From the NCBI RefSeq assembly GCF_001654915.1, contig NZ_LXEQ01000034.1: DNA of 64,000 bases. The stretch is one strand, 5' to 3'. Position 1 is the stretch's first letter. Each line of letters begins with the position of its first letter. The DNA comes from Buttiauxella ferragutiae. Its GTDB lineage: Bacteria; Pseudomonadota; Gammaproteobacteria; Enterobacterales; Enterobacteriaceae. The notes below the pieces were generated by a model. The model was not told where the DNA came from and made no database searches. It saw nothing but the letters and a program-made list of their open reading frames with translations. This document shows, one piece after another, positions 44,830 to 53,339 of the stretch. The position numbers and the translations under genes are program-made.

Positions 44830-46371
44830 TCAGGCAGCCACGTTCGGGCTGACTTCTTCTTCGATTGATAGCCGCCATCCGGGAGTACTCTCCCAATATT
44901 GCTGTTCACGCTCTAAATCCAGCAACACCAGCGTGTTTTGGCTGAACCAGTCGTGTGGAAAACGCAACGTCCAATGGCTTTCATCCGTTTCCAGCACCAG
45001 AGTCGGTGGGGTGGTGGTGGCCTGGCGCTGGTTATTAAGCAACACGCCGAGGCGCAGGATCTGAATTAACGGCAAGAACTGCTTTTTCTTAAACAGGGTA
45101 AAGCGTGGTAGATCGTCAATCTTTATCGCTTTACGATGATAGCGCACCAGGGAAGCTATCAACATCTGCTGTTCCTGGTTAAACCCCGGCAAGTTGCTGT
45201 GTTGCAGAATATAAGCTGAATGGCGATGTAACCCGCTGTGATTAATATTCAGCCCCACTTCGTGCAGCATCGCAGACCATTTCAGTAGTGCGCCCATCTG
45301 GGGATTGGCCAGTTTCGGGTTTTGAATCTCCCACTGCTGATACATATGCTCGGTGGTTGTCAGTACCCGTTTAGCCTGATCACTATCGATATGGTACTGA
45401 TCCGCCAGGCTTTGCGCGGTGCGAATACGAATGTCCTGATGGCGGAAACGGCCTTCCATTTCATACAGCACACCTTCGCGAAGCGCTCCGTCAGACAGAC
45501 GTAATTCACGAATTGCCAGTGAATCAAACACGCCGCAAAGAATCGCCAGACCCGGCACAAATACCGCTTTTCGTTCTTCGGATAACCCCGGCAGGCTCAT
45601 GGCGCTGAAACTCTTGTACTTCAATACTTCATCGCGCAGCATTTCCAGGCGTTCAGGGGTAATTATTCCGTCTTTCTCACCCATATTCACCAGCACTTCA
45701 TGAGCGGCTTTGATGGTGCCGGAAGCGCCCATCGCCACATTCCAGCCTTGCAAGCGATACTGCCAGGAGAGATTCTCCAGTTTTTGCACTGCGGCAAGGC
45801 GCGCACGTTTGAAGTTTTCTGGCGTGATATTCCCGTTGGGGAAAAAGTTTTGCGCAAAGCTCACGCAGCCCATACGGCGGCTTTCGACCAGCTTCGGTTC
45901 AAAATCCTCGCCAATCACCAGTTCAGTGGAACCCCCTCCAATATCAATCACCAGTTTGCGGCCTTTTTCCGGCTGGGTATGTTCCACGCCCATGAAAATC
46001 AGACGCGCTTCTTCGTTACCGGAAATAATTTCAATCGGGTAGGGAATAACCTGCTCGGCGCGTTTCAGGAACGCTTCGGCGTTGACCGCCTGGCGCAAAC
46101 TATGCGTACCGACAATACAGACGTTTTCGGCTGAGAACCCTTGCAGGCGTTCAGCAAATAACGCCAGGCATGACAGCCCACGTTCCATCGCTTCTTCGCT
46201 TAACTCGTTATCAGCATTCAGACCATCAGCTAAGTGGACGCGTTGTTTCAGGCGCCCGATAATTTGCATCGCGCCATCAACCACACGGGCGATAACCATG
46301 TGGAAGCTGTTCGAACCAAGGTCTACCGCGGCAAATTCTTGCGGTCGTGGAGCGTGTTTTTTTATCGGCAT
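44830..46371 (-). CDS. ppx: exopolyphosphatase
   Basis: Removes terminal phosphates from long polyphosphate and also acts on pppGpp. The protein has 513 residues. ASKHA-fold phosphate motifs are AAVDLGSNSFHMVIAR and VIDIGGGSTELVIG. A C-terminal HD-like domain (from about 310) has LHEVGLNINHSGLHRHSAYI. The frame is open to 46458, but the ATG at 46371 (MPIKKHAPRPQEF) is the family start and lies 4 bases after ppk. Confidence 0.96.
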   Translation of the reverse strand: MPIKKHAPRPQEFAAVDLGSNSFHMVIARVVDGAMQIIGRLKQRVHLADGLNADNELSEEAMERGLSCLALFAERLQGFSAENVCIVGTHSLRQAVNAEAFLKRAEQVIPYPIEIISGNEEARLIFMGVEHTQPEKGRKLVIDIGGGSTELVIGEDFEPKLVESRRMGCVSFAQNFFPNGNITPENFKRARLAAVQKLENLSWQYRLQGWNVAMGASGTIKAAHEVLVNMGEKDGIITPERLEMLRDEVLKYKSFSAMSLPGLSEERKAVFVPGLAILCGVFDSLAIRELRLSDGALREGVLYEMEGRFRHQDIRIRTAQSLADQYHIDSDQAKRVLTTTEHMYQQWEIQNPKLANPQMGALLKWSAMLHEVGLNINHSGLHRHSAYILQHSNLPGFNQEQQMLIASLVRYHRKAIKIDDLPRFTLFKKKQFLPLIQILRLGVLLNNQRQATTTPPTLVLETDESHWTLRFPHDWFSQNTLVLLDLEREQQYWESTPGWRLSIEEEVSPNVAA

Positions 46372-46375
46372 GGCG

Positions 46376-48436
46376 TTATTCAGGTTGTTCCAGAGATTTG
46401 ATGTAATCGTAAATCGCCAGTTGCGAGCGCACCTTGCGGCGGTTGCCACGCGGCACATAGCGATTACTGAGTTCTTTGTCGATGTAGCGCGCTTTCACCG
46501 TATCACTGAATAAAATTTCAATGATATCCAGCACCCGCTGTTTCAGGCGCGGGTCGAGAATAGCGACGGCTACTTCAATGCGGTAATCAATGTTACGGGT
46601 CATCCAGTCGGCGGAGGAGAGATAGACTTTCTTATCGCCACCATTTTCAAAAATATAGACGCGATCGTGTTCCAGATAACGGTCAACAATACTGATCACG
46701 CGGATGTTATCGCTGATGCCTTCCAGATTAGGGATTAACGAACACATTCCTCGCACCAACAGATTCACCTTCACGCCAGAGCTTGACGCAGCATACAGCC
46801 GGTCTACCAGCCCTTTATCGACCAGATTATTCAGTTTCAGAGTAATGCCAGACGGTTGTCCGTTTTGCGCATTGGCAATTTCTTTATCGACCAAATCGTA
46901 CAGCAGGCGGCGCGAGTTTTGCGGCGAGACCATCAGGTGCTCAAAGGTCACCGGACGATACGGGTTTTCGATAAAGTTGAATACCCGGCGTACTTCATTA
47001 GTGATACGTGCGTCACAGGTCAGCAACGAATAGTCAGTATAAAGACGGGCGGTTTTCTCGTTAAAGTTGCCGGTGCCGATGTGGGCATAACGCACCACTT
47101 CCTCACCTTCTTTACGGGATATCAGGAATAACTTGGCGTGAATTTTCAGCCCAGGTGCGGAGAAAATAACGTGCACGCCGGCTTCCGTCAGGCGTTTTGC
47201 CCAATGAATATTGGCTTCTTCGTCAAAGCGCGCCTGCAACTCAACCACCACGGTGACTTTCTTGCCGTTATGCGCGGCGTGGATCATCGACTCAATGATG
47301 CGCGAGTCTTTTGCCACACGGTAAATATTGATTTTTATCGCCAGTACGCTGGGGTCGAACGAGGCCTGACGCAGCAATTCCAGCACATGCTCGAACGTGT
47401 GATACGGATAATAGAGCAGCACGTCGCGATTACGGATCGCATCAAAGCCGTTGCGGAATTTGTCGAACCAGATATGACGCAGGCGCGGCAGCGGTTTGTT
47501 GATTAAATTGGCTTTGCCGACATTCGGGAAGCTAATGAAATCTTTAAAATTGTGATACCGACCACCAGGAATAATAGAGTCGTAATTAGTGATGGTGAGC
47601 TTATTACGCAGCATTTCAACCATCGCGTCGGGCATATCTCGCTGATACACAAAGCGCACCGGTTCGGCGGTCAAACGCTGTTTCAGGCTTGATGACATCA
47701 GTTCCAGCAGGCTGGATTCCATTTCGGTGACCAGATCATATTCTGCGTCACGAGTCATTTTCATCGAATACGCGTTTAATGAGTCGTAATCGAAGAAGCC
47801 TTTAAAAATGTCGTCCAGGCAATAGCGCAGAATGTTATCCAGCAGGATCATCGGCTTGCGGCGGCGTGGTGCTTCCGGTGGAAGATTCACAAAACGCGGC
47901 ACTTTATCGGACGGGATTTCCAGCAAGGCGTAGCGGATGTCGCTGCCCTGGATAATTTCTACCGCCAGATAGGTGTAATCATCTTTCAGGAACTGCACCA
48001 GGTCGGTGTCGTGGTTAATCAGAATCGGGGTGATGTGCTGGCGCAGATAATGTTTAAAGTAGTGGCGCAGCCAGTTTTGCTGATTTGGGGAAAGCTGGCG
48101 TTCGTTGATCAAAAATATCTGATTACGCGCCATTTCCAGCAGCAGATCGTTGTATAAGCCATCAAATTCTTGATCGGCTTTCAGCACCCGCGCCTGAATT
48201 TTATTGAGTAAATGACGCGAATTGGGCGCCGTACCTTGTTCTTCACTGATCAGAATGCGCCGTTTGAGTTCAGCGAAACGGACTTTGTAAAACTCATCAA
48301 GGTTATTCGAATAGATGCCGAGAAAACGCATTCGCTCAATCAACGGATTAATTTTATCCGCTGCTTCCTGGAGCACACGTTCGTTAAAAGACAACCAGCT
48401 CAGTTCTTTTTCGATATACAGCTTATCCTGACCCAT
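46376..48436 (-). CDS. ppk: polyphosphate kinase 1
   Basis: Makes inorganic polyphosphate from ATP through a phosphohistidine. The protein has 686 residues (E. coli 688). The active-site histidine lies in YAHIGTGNFNEKTARLY; N-terminal, head (CHAD-like) and two phospholipase-D-like C-terminal domains are all present. It is the first gene of ppk-ppx, with only 4 bases between them. The upstream gap holds an inverted repeat, TTGGACA (48479) to TGTCCAA (48509), of unknown role. Confidence 0.97.
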   Translation of the reverse strand: MGQDKLYIEKELSWLSFNERVLQEAADKINPLIERMRFLGIYSNNLDEFYKVRFAELKRRILISEEQGTAPNSRHLLNKIQARVLKADQEFDGLYNDLLLEMARNQIFLINERQLSPNQQNWLRHYFKHYLRQHITPILINHDTDLVQFLKDDYTYLAVEIIQGSDIRYALLEIPSDKVPRFVNLPPEAPRRRKPMILLDNILRYCLDDIFKGFFDYDSLNAYSMKMTRDAEYDLVTEMESSLLELMSSSLKQRLTAEPVRFVYQRDMPDAMVEMLRNKLTITNYDSIIPGGRYHNFKDFISFPNVGKANLINKPLPRLRHIWFDKFRNGFDAIRNRDVLLYYPYHTFEHVLELLRQASFDPSVLAIKINIYRVAKDSRIIESMIHAAHNGKKVTVVVELQARFDEEANIHWAKRLTEAGVHVIFSAPGLKIHAKLFLISRKEGEEVVRYAHIGTGNFNEKTARLYTDYSLLTCDARITNEVRRVFNFIENPYRPVTFEHLMVSPQNSRRLLYDLVDKEIANAQNGQPSGITLKLNNLVDKGLVDRLYAASSSGVKVNLLVRGMCSLIPNLEGISDNIRVISIVDRYLEHDRVYIFENGGDKKVYLSSADWMTRNIDYRIEVAVAILDPRLKQRVLDIIEILFSDTVKARYIDKELSNRYVPRGNRRKVRSQLAIYDYIKSLEQPE

Positions 48437-48626
48437 TAGCCCTCACTTGCGTTTTCGTGGACGTTAAATGCCGTCACGTTGGACATTATGGCGAGCTTTG
48501 GCGGGGATTGTCCAATGCTGGGGTCTGAATAACTTCAGGTATAGCGCATGACTCTGTGAGAAAGGAAACAGTCACAGGCGAAACTATAAATTAAAATAGC
48601 GTTTTAAACTGTAGTAGGAGTAGGGA

Positions 48627-50288
48627 ATGTGGGAAACACGGGCGCTTGAACTGAACAACCAGGAGCTATGGAACTGGCATCAAGCCTGCCAGTTTGTCGA
48701 TTACGCTTGTGCACATAACTTTAATACCGTGGTGATCGGGCAAACCGATCTGCTCGGCAAGCTTGTCACTCCGGCGGGCTACACTCCTGCGCAATACAAT
48801 GACCGTATCTCCGTGCATCAGCGTTGCTGTTGCGTTTACCTGAATCGGCTTGCTCAGTATTGCAAAGCGCGCGGTCTGCGTTTTTATCTGCAGGCTAAAG
48901 AGCTAGGCTTTCCGGCTGATTTACTGCTCCATCAACCGCAATTATTCGATGGTCACGGCGGCCTGCGTTTTGATGTTGATTTCTGGAGCCAGTATCTGGC
49001 CGATAAACTGGCGCTGGTGTGCCAGCAGATTCCCGCGATAGATGGCCTGCTGCTGGCCATTTCCAATACTGACAGTCTGGTGCCGATAGCCACGCCTGAC
49101 TGGAAAAAGAACGTAGCGCAGCAAAAAAAATCGGCCAGCTCGGCGCTTTATCGTTGCTGCTTTAATGCTGCCGCTCAGGTCATGGCTCGCCATCACAAAC
49201 ATCTGGTGCTGCGTCTTTTCCCCGCCAGTATCGACGGCGTTGAACCGGTTCTTGAAGCTATCACCGGTTTACCTGCTGATGTGGCGGTGTCGATAAAACT
49301 GACACCAGAACGCTTCTGGCCCGAATTCCCTAATAACCCGGCATTGCTGGCGATTACAGACCGTGAAGTCTGGGCGGAAGTCGATGCCGCAGGCGAAGAG
49401 GTCTGCTGGGGAAATCTGCCGTTTATCCGCGTTGATGAAATTCAGGGGCGATTACTGTGGTGCCGGGCCAGCAATCCGGCGATCAAAGGTGTGTTATGCA
49501 AAGCCAGTTGGGAAGGTATCGATAACCACTGTGTGATTGGCACGTTAAGTGAATTTAACCTGTTTAGCTGCGCCAAATTTCTCGATCCCCAGGCTCCGTC
49601 AGAGAATACCGCGCAACTGCTGAAACGTTGGTTACTGGAATGCTGGCAATGGCCGGCGGATGAACAACAGCTTCTGGTACTAATGGGGTTGTTTGAACAG
49701 GCGCATCAGGTGATTTACAGCGCTATTTATGCCCGCCACCATGTTTTTCATCGTCACAGCTTGTTGCCTGAAAGCTACGGCCAGGTGGTCTGGAGTTTGT
49801 ACGGGCAACTTAACCGTAACCACTGGTTGCCCGGTTCTGCTGATGACATCGTCTTTGCAAGCCAGGATGCGGCAGGGGCTTCACGGAAGCTGTCGTTGAT
49901 TGCTGCCGAGAAAGATCTCGCCTGGCAAGGGGCGGAAAATGTACAGCGCCAGGCATTAGAATTCGCGAAACATGCTGGCTTCCCGCCAGCATTAGCGCAA
50001 CGCTGGCAAACGGAGTGGCAGGGGCTGTTTTTATATTGCCGGGCGTTTATTCATGCGCAGAAAGCCTTTTTCACCCTGCACTACGCGCGTGAAGTTGAAA
50101 ACAACTGGAGCCTACGTGAAGTTTGCCAGGCCAATATTCAGGCTTTGTATGGCACCGCTCATGAGATGGAAGATTTCTGTGGCAAATGGAGTGACATTCC
50201 TCCGGCCATTCATGTGATGTTTGATGCCGGGCGCGCCCGCGCACTGGCCGGGAGTTTAAGCAAAGAGTTAGCGAAATTGTCAGGTTAG
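48627..50288 (+). CDS. unrecognised 553-residue cytoplasmic protein in the pectin-oligosaccharide locus
   Basis: I do not recognise this protein with confidence. It has 553 residues, no signal peptide and no membrane helix. A strong ribosome site (GGAGTAGGGA) precedes the ATG. The N-terminal 270 residues alternate helix- and strand-like segments as in a TIM barrel (NFNTVVIGQTDLL, RGLRFYLQAKEL, IDGLLLAISNTDS, HLVLRLFPAS, DVAVSIKLT). The later part (VLCKASWEG, LSEFNLFSCAKFLDP, then a helical C terminus) vaguely recalls alpha-glucuronidase-type (GH67/GH115) enzymes, but the catalytic acids of those families are not evident. Convergent with rhiN across a strong hairpin. A role on a sugar acid is inferred from context only. 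Confidence 0.7.
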   Translation: MWETRALELNNQELWNWHQACQFVDYACAHNFNTVVIGQTDLLGKLVTPAGYTPAQYNDRISVHQRCCCVYLNRLAQYCKARGLRFYLQAKELGFPADLLLHQPQLFDGHGGLRFDVDFWSQYLADKLALVCQQIPAIDGLLLAISNTDSLVPIATPDWKKNVAQQKKSASSALYRCCFNAAAQVMARHHKHLVLRLFPASIDGVEPVLEAITGLPADVAVSIKLTPERFWPEFPNNPALLAITDREVWAEVDAAGEEVCWGNLPFIRVDEIQGRLLWCRASNPAIKGVLCKASWEGIDNHCVIGTLSEFNLFSCAKFLDPQAPSENTAQLLKRWLLECWQWPADEQQLLVLMGLFEQAHQVIYSAIYARHHVFHRHSLLPESYGQVVWSLYGQLNRNHWLPGSADDIVFASQDAAGASRKLSLIAAEKDLAWQGAENVQRQALEFAKHAGFPPALAQRWQTEWQGLFLYCRAFIHAQKAFFTLHYAREVENNWSLREVCQANIQALYGTAHEMEDFCGKWSDIPPAIHVMFDAGRARALAGSLSKELAKLSG

Positions 50289-50297
50289 GGGGAGAAA

Positions 50298-50327
50298 AGG
50301 TGGATAAAGCAAAAGCTTTATCCACCT
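50298..50327. terminator. perfect hairpin between the 553-residue gene and rhiN
   Basis: A 13-base-pair perfect stem, AGGTGGATAAAGC with GCTTTATCCACCT, around AAAA, ten bases after one stop and five from the other. There is no T tract, but its position between convergent stops suggests a shared 3' end structure. Confidence 0.7.
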
Positions 50328-50332
50328 GATGA

Positions 50333-51439
50333 CTAGATGTGTAAACGCAGTGATTCAACCAGGCAAAGAATGGCCATCGCTTGCCCGTATGGCATTGAAG
50401 TCAGTGGAATGTTTCGGTAATGGTCAAGGTCGTGACCCATCGCGGTACCAAATGAAACCTGCGTCAATTCACCTTCTGGCGTGATGTGCTTGATAATCCC
50501 ATCGGTGGCGCGTTGTGCGACTGGCAGCCAGTGGCTTTCCAGGTAACCCAGACGCACAGCTTTGAAGATCCCCGCCGCGAAGCCAGCACTGGCCGAAGCT
50601 TCAACATAGCTTTCAGGGTCATTAAGCAGCGTTGGCCACAGGCCATTTTCCGCCTGGCATTCGGCCAGTGCCGCGACCTGATTGCGCAAAACATTGCACA
50701 ACTGGCGATACAGCGCGTCCTGCGGTGATAAATCTAACAACTCCAAAAACTCAGGAATGGCGAGCGTAATCCAGCTGTTGCCACGCGCCCACAGTGCGCC
50801 AGCAAAATGGTGTCGCCCTTCAAAGTTCCAGCCGTGATACCACAGTCCTGTTTTAGGTTCCGCCAGGTACTGAATATGCTGAGTAAACTGATACTTTGCT
50901 TCTTCAATCCACTCTGGTTTGTTAAGCATTTTGCCAATCTTAGCCAGCGGAAGAACTGCCATCATCAGCGTATCGTCCCAGATTTGCTGGTGGTGGTCGT
51001 TTTCATAAGTCACATGCTGGAAGCAGCCTTCATCGGTGCGCGGCAGCTGGTGCTGGAGCCAACGGCCCCAGGTTTCCAGGTATGGCAGCCACTGCGGATT
51101 TGGCTGCTCTTCATAACATAATGCCAGTGTCAGGAATGGGCAGGCAGTATTGACGTTTTTGACCGGAGTGCCTTCGGCAAAACGATCGCTAAACCAGAGG
51201 TCGATAAGCTCTTTGGCGCGCTCAGAGCCGCTTACTTGATAGTAGCGATATAAACCAAACAGGCCGATTCCGTGTGTCCATTCCCAGCCTGCCCAGCCTT
51301 TGGTATCAACAATTCGGCCATCACTGAGGCGTTGTAAAAAACGCCCGTCAGCGTCTTTGATGTCGACCAGACCACCAATCAGGCTATCAATCAGCTCAGT
51401 GGTGTGTTCACGGGTTGGGGATAACAGTGTCGTAGTCAT
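50333..51439 (-). CDS. rhiN: unsaturated rhamnogalacturonyl hydrolase, GH105 (RhiN/YteR type)
   Basis: Cytoplasmic (alpha/alpha)6-barrel enzyme that removes the unsaturated galacturonic residue from rhamnogalacturonan disaccharides made by lyases, leaving rhamnose. The protein has 368 residues. The catalytic aspartate region is QIWDDTLMMAVLPLAK (D156), and the conserved HGWNFE...GALWARGNSW block and C-terminal EASASAGFAAGIFK are typical of GH105. The frame is open to 51514, but the ATG at 51439 fits the family. It follows the transporter by 10 bases, matching the rhiTN pair of pectinolytic Dickeya. Confidence 0.9.
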   Translation of the reverse strand: MTTTLLSPTREHTTELIDSLIGGLVDIKDADGRFLQRLSDGRIVDTKGWAGWEWTHGIGLFGLYRYYQVSGSERAKELIDLWFSDRFAEGTPVKNVNTACPFLTLALCYEEQPNPQWLPYLETWGRWLQHQLPRTDEGCFQHVTYENDHHQQIWDDTLMMAVLPLAKIGKMLNKPEWIEEAKYQFTQHIQYLAEPKTGLWYHGWNFEGRHHFAGALWARGNSWITLAIPEFLELLDLSPQDALYRQLCNVLRNQVAALAECQAENGLWPTLLNDPESYVEASASAGFAAGIFKAVRLGYLESHWLPVAQRATDGIIKHITPEGELTQVSFGTAMGHDLDHYRNIPLTSMPYGQAMAILCLVESLRLHI

Positions 51440-51449
51440 GGTCTGTTCC

Positions 51450-52967
51450 TTAAACAGAAGTTGTAGCTGGAGTAATTTTGATTTCGTGGGTTGGACGATA
51501 CGCCCAGTTAGCATTGCTGTGCGGGTGGCCGGTCAGGGTTTCGACAACCTCTTTGGTCTCAGGGCTGGCATCTTCCGGTTTCCCACCTGCACGTAAGCGT
51601 TCCAGTTCGCTGATCAGTACCTGGTGGCGTGACTGGCTGAGGCGGAAGCGGAAGGCACCGCACATCGCCATGACTGCCAACACGCCAGGGCCGACAACGA
51701 ACACCCACCAGATGCCATCAATGGCCGTGCTGCTTTGCGATGCCACACCTTTGGTAAAACCGAAAGACTCAAGCGCCAGGCCAACAATAAACAGTGCCAG
51801 TGCCTGGGAGAATTTGCGGGTCAACATCATGACACCGGCATAGATCCCTTCACGGCGCACGCCGGTATAAGCCTCATCGACATCAGGTAAGAAGTTGTAC
51901 ACGTTCCATGGAATGAGATAGGTACCACCACGCGCGATACCCATCATGACAGCCCCGCCAAGCACCAGCATGCCAATGGAGGCGTAGCTTGCGGAAAGTT
52001 GGCTGAAGTAGACCAGGCTTATCAAAATCATGCCGATAGCCGCTTTATACGCATGGCCGTTGCCGACGCGAATACACAGCCAGGTGAAAACAGGGATGGC
52101 GAGAAACTGGAACAAGGTCATCAAGCTCAGCGCCTGCGAAGCCAGACCGGCACTGATTTGCAGCACATAGGTCATGAAGTGCATAAACAGCGAGCCGAAG
52201 ATATCCAGTGCAACCGCGCCGCCGACATACATCATGATATGAATGCGGAAGGTCTTAAGGCGAAACGTTGACAACATTTCCCGATACAGAGATTTCAGCG
52301 TGTTGAGCAGCCCGGTTTGCGTTTGTGGCGGCGGTAGGTTGTCACGCTCCCAGGTGCCACGCCAGACGAAAATCCACGGCAACGAGAACAGCACGGCGAA
52401 GGTAATACCGATAAGCATAAATGCCTGATCTTTATCAGCAACGTGCGCCAGAATTTGCCCAGGTATCAGTGCGGAAAGAAACGCGGTGGCTTGTGCAAAT
52501 AGCATACGTGCCCCCGACATTTTCGAGCGGGTTTCGTAGCGGTTGGTCATCTCCGCAGGTAGCGTATCGTAAGGCACCATCAGCAATGTGAAGACCGTGC
52601 TGAACAGCAAATAGGTGCCGAGATACCAGAAGTATCCGTAGCCACTCATCCACATCAAGGCGAAGGTCAGTGAGAACGGTGCGCCAATAATAAAGAACAG
52701 GCGGCGGCGTCCCCAACGGCTGCGAATGTTATCCGTGATGTAGCCCATCACCGGGTCGGTAATCCCATCCCAAATTTTGGCGATGGCAAAGATGGATGCG
52801 GCAGCAGCAGGCGATAACCCGGCAACCTCAATATAGAAATACAGCAGCCAAAGGCCGGTAATGGTCATCGCGCCACTACCAAAAATATCGCCCATACCCC
52901 AGGCGAGAATATTTTTGGTTTTGACTTCCCTTCCAGCTGGAGCCGTGTTTTTTGTCGTTGTGTCCAT
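51450..52967 (-). CDS. rhiT: rhamnogalacturonide:cation symporter, GPH family (RhiT type)
   Basis: Twelve-helix glycoside-pentoside-hexuronide transporter. The protein has 505 residues. The family signature DGITDPVMGYITDN followed by RSRWGRRR is present near residues 68-90 and carries the cation-site aspartates. A cytoplasmic C-terminal tail of about 65 residues is hydrophilic. It is co-directional with rhiN, 10 bases apart. Specificity for rhamnogalacturonan oligomers is inferred from pairing with GH105 and the known RhiT. Close relatives (MelB, UidB, XylP, YicJ) carry other glycosides. Confidence 0.88.
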   Translation of the reverse strand: MDTTTKNTAPAGREVKTKNILAWGMGDIFGSGAMTITGLWLLYFYIEVAGLSPAAAASIFAIAKIWDGITDPVMGYITDNIRSRWGRRRLFFIIGAPFSLTFALMWMSGYGYFWYLGTYLLFSTVFTLLMVPYDTLPAEMTNRYETRSKMSGARMLFAQATAFLSALIPGQILAHVADKDQAFMLIGITFAVLFSLPWIFVWRGTWERDNLPPPQTQTGLLNTLKSLYREMLSTFRLKTFRIHIMMYVGGAVALDIFGSLFMHFMTYVLQISAGLASQALSLMTLFQFLAIPVFTWLCIRVGNGHAYKAAIGMILISLVYFSQLSASYASIGMLVLGGAVMMGIARGGTYLIPWNVYNFLPDVDEAYTGVRREGIYAGVMMLTRKFSQALALFIVGLALESFGFTKGVASQSSTAIDGIWWVFVVGPGVLAVMAMCGAFRFRLSQSRHQVLISELERLRAGGKPEDASPETKEVVETLTGHPHSNANWAYRPTHEIKITPATTSV

Positions 52968-53149
52968 TGTTCTTATCTCGTGTCGATAAAAAAGGAGTTC
53001 GGCATCTACGGTACGAAGTGTGGGCCGCAGTCTCTATGGCGACAGGAAGGGTTTTGTCCGGTAATGCGAAGGGGGTGGGGAAATATCGAATGTGTATTCA
53101 TCGTTCCCCTGGTATTTGAGCGGCGTAGAAGCCAGAAAGGGCAATAAAG

Positions 53150-53165
53150 TGTGATCTGCGTCACT
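53150..53165. promoter_or_regulatory. CRP-cAMP binding site 1
   Basis: TGTGATCTGCGTCACT matches the CRP consensus TGTGA-N6-TCACA at nine of ten core positions. It lies 185 bases upstream of rhiT and 190 upstream of the GH28 start at 53340. Confidence 0.75.
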
Positions 53166-53191
53166 AATGGAAAAATACTGCTTAAACCTGA

Positions 53192-53207
53192 TGTGATGAA
53201 GATCACC
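53192..53207. promoter_or_regulatory. CRP-cAMP binding site 2
   Basis: TGTGATGAAGATCACC matches the CRP consensus at nine of ten core positions. Its centre is 42 bases from that of site 1, almost exactly four helical turns, so two CRP dimers would sit on the same DNA face. Confidence 0.75.
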
Positions 53208-53339
53208 TTTTACCCCAGGGCAAAAGGTATTTTGCGAGTCAGGCAGCATTCCTGCTAATCAGCTATTGCGGCGCGGTGGAGTGCTGAGAAGGGGCATGGT
53301 GAGATGTCTGGGTCTATTACATCGAGTGATGAGAGAACC

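Larger units (their letters stand above)
52968..53339. promoter_or_regulatory. divergent rhiT / GH28 control region
   Basis: About 370 bases between the two start codons. It contains two near-consensus CRP sites (listed separately), both nearer the GH28 side. I looked for a KdgR box (AATAAAA...TTTTATT-like) and found none convincing. A second in-frame ATG at 53304 lies within this stretch. Confidence 0.6.

Noticed and set aside
46372..46458. N-terminally extended ppx start
   Set aside because: The extension overlaps the ppk 3' end and is not found in Ppx proteins.
48479..48515. Inverted repeat TTGGACA/TGTCCAA upstream of ppk as a Pho box
   Set aside because: It does not match the PhoB direct-repeat consensus; only a weak symmetry with 23 bases between arms.
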